From an uncultured Verrucomicrobiales bacterium (lineage in GTDB: Bacteria; Verrucomicrobiota; Verrucomicrobiia; Verrucomicrobiales; Akkermansiaceae), in contig CALFTQ010000054.1 in NCBI GenBank assembly GCA_937916135.1, positions 1-44,915 on the forward strand: a stretch of 44,915 nt of DNA. Direction: 5' to 3'. Shown here one piece after another: positions 40,198 through 44,915 of the stretch. The notes under the pieces are model-generated. The model was not told the DNA's origin, searched no databases, and saw only the letters and a program-made list of their open reading frames with translations. Numbering within the stretch: the stretch's first letter is position 1; each line of letters begins with the position of its first letter. The position numbers were made by a program, and so were the translations under genes.

Positions 40198-42159
40198 ATG
40201 GCCACTCCTAAATTGAAACCCGCCAGCGCACCTGCCGCCTCTCCGCGCCTGCTGCGTCCCTCCGGCGCCGCACCTGCTGCAGCCCCCAAGCTGAAGAGCG
40301 CCACCGGCAAGACCATCACCCCCAAGAAAGCACAGGCTCCGGCCAAGGCACCCGCCCCGAAAGCCGCAAAACCAGCCACCCCGGCTCCCGAGGTTGAGGA
40401 AGTAATGCCCACCCCCGCTCCGGAAGCTACCCCCATTGAGGAAATCGCAGCGCCCATCGAAGAAGCTCCGGTTGAGTCCACTCTCACCCCCGAGGAGGAA
40501 GAAGCCGCCCGCCTGGCCCAGGAGGAATACGAACGCCAGATGGAGGAATACAACCGCCAGATGGAAGAGTACAACCGCCTGATGGCCGCACTCCAGGCCG
40601 CCGAAGCAGCAGCCCCCGCTCCGGCAGAGGAATATTCCACTGAAGAAGCCCCCGCTGACGAAGCACCCGTCGAAGAAGCTCCGAAGAAAAAGAAGAAGAA
40701 GACTCCCCGCCCCACGCTGACCGAAGAGGAAATGGCCCAGGTGCAGGCCGCTCTGGAAGCTGAGCAGAAGGCTCCGATCTGGAAGACTGTGCCGTTCATG
40801 GTCGGCGCCGGTCTGCTGGTGGCCACCATTGGTATCTGCACCGTTCTGGTGGTGCAGAAACAGGCAGAGGACGCCCGCATCCAGGCCCACATCGACTATA
40901 CCAACACCCTGCTCCGCCGTGCCCAGGACATCAATATGAAAGGCGTGGAGAACATGGCAGACGCGGCCAAGAAAGGCGTGAACGTCACCTGCACCATGGA
41001 AGATGCCAAAGCCCTGATGGAAGTGGTGGTGGATCCCTATGTGAAGGGAGAGAACGGCAAGCCCCGCTATGGAGCCCGCGCTGAGGGTGTGGCCATGAAT
41101 GCCTGCCTGCTGCTGGGTCTGGCCGCTGAGAAGGATGCCGCCATCCGCGACATGATTTTCGACACCATGGGTAAGGAATGCACCAAAATCAAGCCCGTGC
41201 TCTTCAACTGGCTGCTCCAGCGCATTGCCATTTCCGATGCCGATGGCGTGAACACCAGCCTCAAGAAGCTCTCCAAGGTAGTAGCCGATAAGAAGACGGC
41301 CAAGCCCTGGAAAGACCAGGGCAAGATTCTTTCCCACATCTGGGAATGCATCGGCCTGCGTGTCACGGAAGCGGATGTGAAGGAAATCGTCGATCTGCTT
41401 AAGACCGATATGGCAGATGGGCCGCTGACCACGAATCTCTGCATCTGCCTGGGTAACGTCATCAAAATGATGGATGATGCCGATGCCAAGGCACAACTGG
41501 GTGATGAAATCTTCACCACCATGCCGGAAAAACTGCGCAAGAACACCAACATGGCAGGCATTCTGGCTTCCGCATGCTCGTCCAAGGCTCTGGAATACTA
41601 CAAGCAGGAACTCTCCACCGCCGAAGGATGGACCAAACAGGGCCCCAACTTCCTCGGTGCCTGGGGCAATGACGACATTCTTGACTACGTCCTTGAACTG
41701 AAGGAAACCTACAGCGATGACAAACAGATTCAGGTCTGCATCAACAATATCATCGGCACTATCATGAAGCAAGATCGGCCCCGCACCCAGGAACAGGCCG
41801 ACAAACTCATCGAAATGAGCTTCAAGGATGCTTTCGCCGACACCTCCGGAATCAAGGCCATCGTCTTCAAGACCGACCCCGCTTCCATCGAGTATGTGGG
41901 CGACGACAGCCCTGAGCTTCCCGCACTCAAAGAAAAGCAGAAGGAACTGGAAGGCCTCCGCAAGCAGAAGACTATCCTCATCAAGGCACTCGCCAATATG
42001 AGTGACCATGACTGGGTGATAAACACCCTCAAAAAATACACGGCCGACCCGGATGAAGACGTCGCCTACGAAGCAGAACGCGCCATTGAGAAGACGCACG
42101 CCAACGCTGTGAACGAAGCACAGCAGCGCGAAGCCTACAAGAAGCGCAAGAAGAACTAA
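40198..42159 (+). CDS. Bitopic membrane protein with disordered N-terminus and helical-repeat C-terminus
   Basis: The 653-residue product has a Pro/Ala/Lys-rich N-terminus (1-60), then a Glu-rich segment with a repeated EEYNRQM unit (about 100-130), a lysine cluster KKKKKK near 163, one transmembrane helix (VPFMVGAGLLVATIGICTVLVV, about 199-220) and a mostly alpha-helical domain (225-653) that looks like HEAT/ARM-type repeats. By the positive-inside rule the N-terminus is cytoplasmic and the large domain lies in the periplasm. No signature was recognised. It has no close neighbours on its strand and ends at a strong terminator, so it is probably a single-gene unit. Confidence 0.7.
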   Translation: MATPKLKPASAPAASPRLLRPSGAAPAAAPKLKSATGKTITPKKAQAPAKAPAPKAAKPATPAPEVEEVMPTPAPEATPIEEIAAPIEEAPVESTLTPEEEEAARLAQEEYERQMEEYNRQMEEYNRLMAALQAAEAAAPAPAEEYSTEEAPADEAPVEEAPKKKKKKTPRPTLTEEEMAQVQAALEAEQKAPIWKTVPFMVGAGLLVATIGICTVLVVQKQAEDARIQAHIDYTNTLLRRAQDINMKGVENMADAAKKGVNVTCTMEDAKALMEVVVDPYVKGENGKPRYGARAEGVAMNACLLLGLAAEKDAAIRDMIFDTMGKECTKIKPVLFNWLLQRIAISDADGVNTSLKKLSKVVADKKTAKPWKDQGKILSHIWECIGLRVTEADVKEIVDLLKTDMADGPLTTNLCICLGNVIKMMDDADAKAQLGDEIFTTMPEKLRKNTNMAGILASACSSKALEYYKQELSTAEGWTKQGPNFLGAWGNDDILDYVLELKETYSDDKQIQVCINNIIGTIMKQDRPRTQEQADKLIEMSFKDAFADTSGIKAIVFKTDPASIEYVGDDSPELPALKEKQKELEGLRKQKTILIKALANMSDHDWVINTLKKYTADPDEDVAYEAERAIEKTHANAVNEAQQREAYKKRKKN

Positions 42160-42210
42160 CTGATTCTCTCACCACGCAGGACTTTATCTCTCTCCTGTGA
42201 CTTATTACCG

Positions 42211-42244
42211 AGCACCGCATGGCGACCCCATGCGGTGCTTTTTT
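42211..42244 (+). terminator. Rho-independent terminator
   Basis: A perfect 12-bp stem (42211-42222 with 42228-42239), a 5-nt loop and TTTTTT. Confidence 0.88.
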
Positions 42245-42276
42245 GCATTATTTTAGTACACATTGTGATTTTATAC

Positions 42277-42304
42277 TTGCCAAAGTCAATTTTCCATGTA
42301 TAAT
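42277..42304 (+). promoter_or_regulatory. Predicted promoter of tRNA-Pro (and possibly yebC)
   Basis: TTGCCA (42277-42282), a 16-bp spacer and a perfect TATAAT (42299-42304). The start would be near 42311, 12 bp before the tRNA. Confidence 0.7.
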
Positions 42305-42322
42305 TGCCCCGGCTTTAAGCAG

Positions 42323-42396
<74 letters not shown>

Positions 42397-42406
42397 TTTT
42401 TCTTTT

Positions 42407-42532
42407 CCGGCACATGCCGGGCCGCTCAGGCAGCGGCAGCGCAGCGGAGATTGGTCTCCGCCGTGGCGCAATGGGAGGTTGGAATATAGCACACCCTGCT
42501 CCGACACCAGGCACGATGGGCACCACCTCCCA
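42407..42532 (+). ncRNA. Structured leader between tRNA-Pro and yebC
   Basis: Three stems can form in order: a small hairpin (42407-42420), a perfect 7-bp stem with TTGG loop (42444-42450 with 42455-42461) and a long-range 8-bp stem (42472-42479 with 42525-42532) enclosing about 45 nt. GGTGATTTTTTC follows at about 42536. This could be tRNA 3' processing/termination structure or a cis-regulatory leader of yebC. No known riboswitch was recognised. Confidence 0.35.
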
Positions 42533-42566
42533 CACGGTGATTTTTTCACTCCCATACATCACATAT

Positions 42567-43319
42567 ATGTCCGGTCATAATAAATGGTCCAAGATTAAGT
42601 TCACGAAGGCAGCAGCCGACGCGAAGAAGGGCAAGATATTCGCCCGTTTCTCCAAGGAAATCACCCTGGCAGCCAAGAGCGGCGGCGGCGATATAGACAC
42701 GAACCCGCGCCTGCGCACGGCCATCGAAGGCGCCAAGGCAGCCTCCATGCCCAAGGACAATATCGACCGCGCTGTGAAAAAGGGCACCGGCGAGCTGCAG
42801 GGCGAAGCCATCCAGGAAGTGACCTACGAGGGATACGGCCCCGAGGGCACCGCCATCATCGTGGAAGTGGCCACGGATAACACCAACCGCTGCTCCTCCG
42901 AAATCCGCACCATTTTCTCCAAGAACGGCGGCAACATGGGCACCCCCGGCTCCGTTTCCTACCAATTCGACCGCAAGGGCGAAGTGCGCATCATCGATGC
43001 CACGCTCGATGAAGACAGCGCCATGGAGCTTGCCATGGACTGCGGCGCCGATGAGTTCGAGGCCGGCGATGAGGAAGGCGAGTGGGTATTCACCTGCGGC
43101 CCGACCGACCTGGGCAGCGTTTCCGAAGCCCTGGGGGCAGCCGGCAAGAACGTGACCGGCATGAAGCTGGTTTCCGTGCCCCAGAACCCCACGGTTATCT
43201 CCGATGTGGCCGTGGCCCGCAAGGTCATGAAGCTCTATGACCTGCTGGATGACTACGACGACACGATGAACGTGTTTGCCAACTTCGAAATTGATGAAGC
43301 TGTGCTCGAGCAGCTTTGA
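42567..43319 (+). CDS. yebC: YebC/PmpR-family protein (TACO1-like)
   Basis: The 250-residue protein has the full YebC signature: MSGHNKWSKIKFTKAAADAKKGKIF, then NPRLRTAIEGAKAASMPKDNIDRA and TYEGYGPEGTAIIVE. Members are described as transcription regulators and, more recently, as ribosome-associated factors that ease translation of difficult stretches such as polyproline. The frame is open to 42414, but the invariant MSGHNKW fixes ATG 42567. It is followed 87 bp later by rho, with a strong hairpin between. Confidence 0.93.
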   Translation: MSGHNKWSKIKFTKAAADAKKGKIFARFSKEITLAAKSGGGDIDTNPRLRTAIEGAKAASMPKDNIDRAVKKGTGELQGEAIQEVTYEGYGPEGTAIIVEVATDNTNRCSSEIRTIFSKNGGNMGTPGSVSYQFDRKGEVRIIDATLDEDSAMELAMDCGADEFEAGDEEGEWVFTCGPTDLGSVSEALGAAGKNVTGMKLVSVPQNPTVISDVAVARKVMKLYDLLDDYDDTMNVFANFEIDEAVLEQL

Positions 43320-43338
43320 TAATTGACAAAATTCCCCA

Positions 43339-43369
43339 GGGCAGGCGGTAATCTTTGAACCGCCTGCCC
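43339..43369 (+). terminator. 11-bp hairpin between yebC and rho (terminator or attenuator)
   Basis: Perfect GC-rich arms 43339-43349 and 43359-43369 enclose a 9-nt loop. Only GCTTTG follows, so it is not a classic U-tract terminator. TTGACA at 43323 just upstream might be a -35, but the nearest -10 candidate (TAATCT, 43349) is 20 bp away. Confidence 0.5.
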
Positions 43370-43406
43370 GCTTTGCCAAATCTCAGCTATTCTGTTTTCT
43401 GAGGCT

Positions 43407-44759
43407 ATGAGCGCACCTGAAGAAAAACAAAACACCCAGCGGCAGCAGCGCAACAACCAGCGCCGCCATTTCAACCGCAAGCCACGCCAGCAGGGTGAGC
43501 ACAACAAAACCGCCCAGGGCGAATCCCAGGGTGGCGGAAACGTGCGCCGCGAGTCTTTCAACCGCAACAAGCCGCAACACAAGAAAAACAAGCAGAATAA
43601 CCAGCAGCAGCCCCAGCAGCAAAGCCGGGCCTTCGTGCCCGTGGGCGAGCCGGAAAGCATCACCGGCATCCTGGAAATCACCGCCAAGGGCTTCGGCTTC
43701 ATCCGCACGGCAGATAATGACTGGGCCCCCTCAGACTCCGCCATCTATGTGCCAGCGGATATCATCACCGAGCTGCGGCTGCGCCCCTTTGTGCAGCTCA
43801 CCGGCATGGCGCAGAAATATGAGCGCGGCCACCAGCTCATCTCCGTGCAGAAGGTGAACGGCATGGAGCCCGCAGAAGCCGCCGCCTGCCCCCATTTTGA
43901 AGACCTGAAGGCGGTGAACCCGACCCACCGGCTCTCTTTCGAGACCACCCCTTCCCGCTTCACCACCCGCACCATGGACCTCATGGCCCCGGTGGCCCGC
44001 GGCCAGCGCGGCCTGATTGTGGCCCCGCCCCGCACCGGCAAGACCACCCTGCTCATGCACATTGCCGAGGGCGCCATGGAAAACTACGGCGAGGACCTGC
44101 ACCTCATGGTGCTGCTCGTGGACGAACGCCCGGAGGAAGTGACCGAATTCAAACGCGCCCTGCCCGGGGCCGAAATCTTTGCCTCCAGCAACGACAGCGG
44201 CGTGCGCGAACACTGCCGCATGGCCGAAATGGCCATAGAACGCGCCAAGCGCCTCGTGGAAGCCGGGCGCCACGTCCTCATCCTGCTGGACTCCATCACC
44301 CGCCTCGCCCGCGCCTACAACAACGCCGAACGCGGCAGCGGCCGCACCATGAGCGGCGGTATCGATGCCCGCGCACTGGAAACTCCCCGCCGACTCTTTG
44401 CCGCCGCCCGCAACACCCGCGGCGCCGGTTCCCTCACCATCCTGGCCACGGCGCTGGTGGAAACCAACAGCCGCATGGATGAACTCATCTTCCAGGAATT
44501 CAAGGGCACAGGCAACATGGAACTGGTGCTCAACCGCCGCATCGCGGAGATGTACATCTACCCCGCCGTGGATATCCTGAAGAGCGGCACCCGCCGCGAG
44601 GAACTCATCCTCCCCGAACTCTGGCTGGAAAAGGTGCGCCTCATCCGCCGCGGCCTGGCCAGCCACAAGCCCACCGAGGCCATGGAGCGCCTGCTCTTCT
44701 TCCTGAAACGCTGCCACACCAACGCGCAGCTCATGCAGGACCTCAAATCTCAACGATAA
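43407..44759 (+). CDS. rho: Transcription termination factor Rho with N/Q-rich N-terminus
   Basis: The 450-residue protein has a low-complexity region rich in N, Q, R, K and G (1-75), a CSD-type RNA-binding domain (about 82-150; GILEITAKGFGFIRT) and the RecA-like motor with TPSRFTTRTMDLMAPVARGQRGLI, Walker A APPRTGKTT (206-214), VLLVDERPEEVTE, the Q-loop-like region, and the R-loop stretch ERGSGRTMSGGID. The usual helical Rho-N domain seems to be missing, replaced by the disordered segment. Rho is the hexameric RNA helicase that ends transcription. It ends with an intrinsic terminator. Confidence 0.96.
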   Translation: MSAPEEKQNTQRQQRNNQRRHFNRKPRQQGEHNKTAQGESQGGGNVRRESFNRNKPQHKKNKQNNQQQPQQQSRAFVPVGEPESITGILEITAKGFGFIRTADNDWAPSDSAIYVPADIITELRLRPFVQLTGMAQKYERGHQLISVQKVNGMEPAEAAACPHFEDLKAVNPTHRLSFETTPSRFTTRTMDLMAPVARGQRGLIVAPPRTGKTTLLMHIAEGAMENYGEDLHLMVLLVDERPEEVTEFKRALPGAEIFASSNDSGVREHCRMAEMAIERAKRLVEAGRHVLILLDSITRLARAYNNAERGSGRTMSGGIDARALETPRRLFAAARNTRGAGSLTILATALVETNSRMDELIFQEFKGTGNMELVLNRRIAEMYIYPAVDILKSGTRREELILPELWLEKVRLIRRGLASHKPTEAMERLLFFLKRCHTNAQLMQDLKSQR

Positions 44760-44764
44760 CGAAA

Positions 44765-44796
44765 AGCCGCAGCTTCAACTGCGGCTCCTTTTTTTT
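44765..44796 (+). terminator. Rho-independent terminator of rho
   Basis: An 8-bp stem (44765-44772 with 44779-44786) with a 6-nt loop is followed by CCTTTTTTTT. Beyond it, 44797-44899 shows no gene. Confidence 0.88.
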
Positions 44797-44899
44797 GCCG
44801 GAGCGACCTCATAATCGTCAAACGGGAACTTCTAAAAAGTTGCGAAGGTAAGAGCGTTGGTTATTGCTCCGGCAATTAAAGAATATTGCTTGGACTCAA

Positions 44900-44915
44900 C
44901 GACAAATTGGAATTT
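44900..44915. repeat. Possible start of a further dispersed repeat copy, cut by the window edge
   Basis: The last 16 bases match 26268-26283, which run into the left end of copy B, at 14 of 16 positions. The match is short, so it is only suggestive. Confidence 0.4.

Noticed and set aside
40180..42099. A 639-codon minus-strand frame opposite the 653-residue membrane protein
   Set aside because: The plus frame has a normal start, transmembrane helix and terminator; the minus frame is Phe/Gly/His-rich low-complexity shadow.
42414..42566. N-terminal extension of YebC
   Set aside because: The MSGHNKW start is invariant in the family, and the upstream stretch is the structured leader after tRNA-Pro.

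Overview
The window reads as a chromosomal segment of a Gram-negative anaerobe of the Verrucomicrobiota, most like the Akkermansia group. The evidence is a lipid A pathway gene (lpxA), a long SecA with an N-terminal insertion and no zinc tail, rubrerythrin, menaquinone synthesis (menE), several LysM/lipoprotein envelope genes, weak or absent Shine-Dalgarno sites, and high GC (roughly 60 % by eye) outside one island. This placement is an inference from protein character; no marker was compared with a database.

Layout. 1-5423: a PutA-like protein, menE and a membrane protein as one plus-strand run. 5498-7598: rpsP, a lipoprotein, a small membrane protein and rubrerythrin. 7746-10747: an envelope cluster of two LysM lipoproteins and an L,D-transpeptidase, then a PH-like membrane protein. 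10864-15169: gdhA, an NlpC/P60 lipoprotein, a small DNA-binding-like protein, xseA and a secreted tandem-repeat protein. 15195-16158: tRNA-Leu(AAG) and a DUF4177 protein. 16284-22813: an AT-richer surface-glycan island. 23034-26126: mutS and a small secreted protein. 26188-26357: REP-like palindromes and a dispersed repeat. 26387-30042: an MFS/acyltransferase fusion and a lipid/sugar-kinase-like protein. 30086-38394 (minus): argA, secA, and an lpxA-gph-TMEM43-like-PerM operon. 38449-44796 (plus): map, two membrane proteins, tRNA-Pro(CGG), yebC and rho.

The most interesting part is 16513-21749. It encodes a GT2 glycosyltransferase, a GT42/DUF115-like protein with a GNGPSL motif, an HMGL-type (DRE-TIM) aldolase fused to a second DUF115-like domain, a NeuA/KdsB-type CMP-sugar synthetase and a KdgK-like PfkB kinase. 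The last four are packed with 5-bp gaps or a 4-bp overlap. Together they look like a pathway that builds a 2-keto-3-deoxy sugar acid by pyruvate aldol addition, without a NeuB/KdsA-type PEP condensing enzyme in the window, then activates it with CMP and transfers it to a surface glycan. A divergent GT2 gene lies next to it.

Other notable points: a PutA that appears to have lost catalytic residues in both domains; Rho with an N/Q-rich disordered N-terminus in place of the usual Rho-N domain; an acyltransferase fusion with an apparently eroded AMP-ligase end; an A34 tRNA-Leu; several promoters that put transcription starts within about 10 nt of the start codon; and a dispersed ~79-bp repeat found at the left edge and at 26279, with a possible start of another copy at the right edge.
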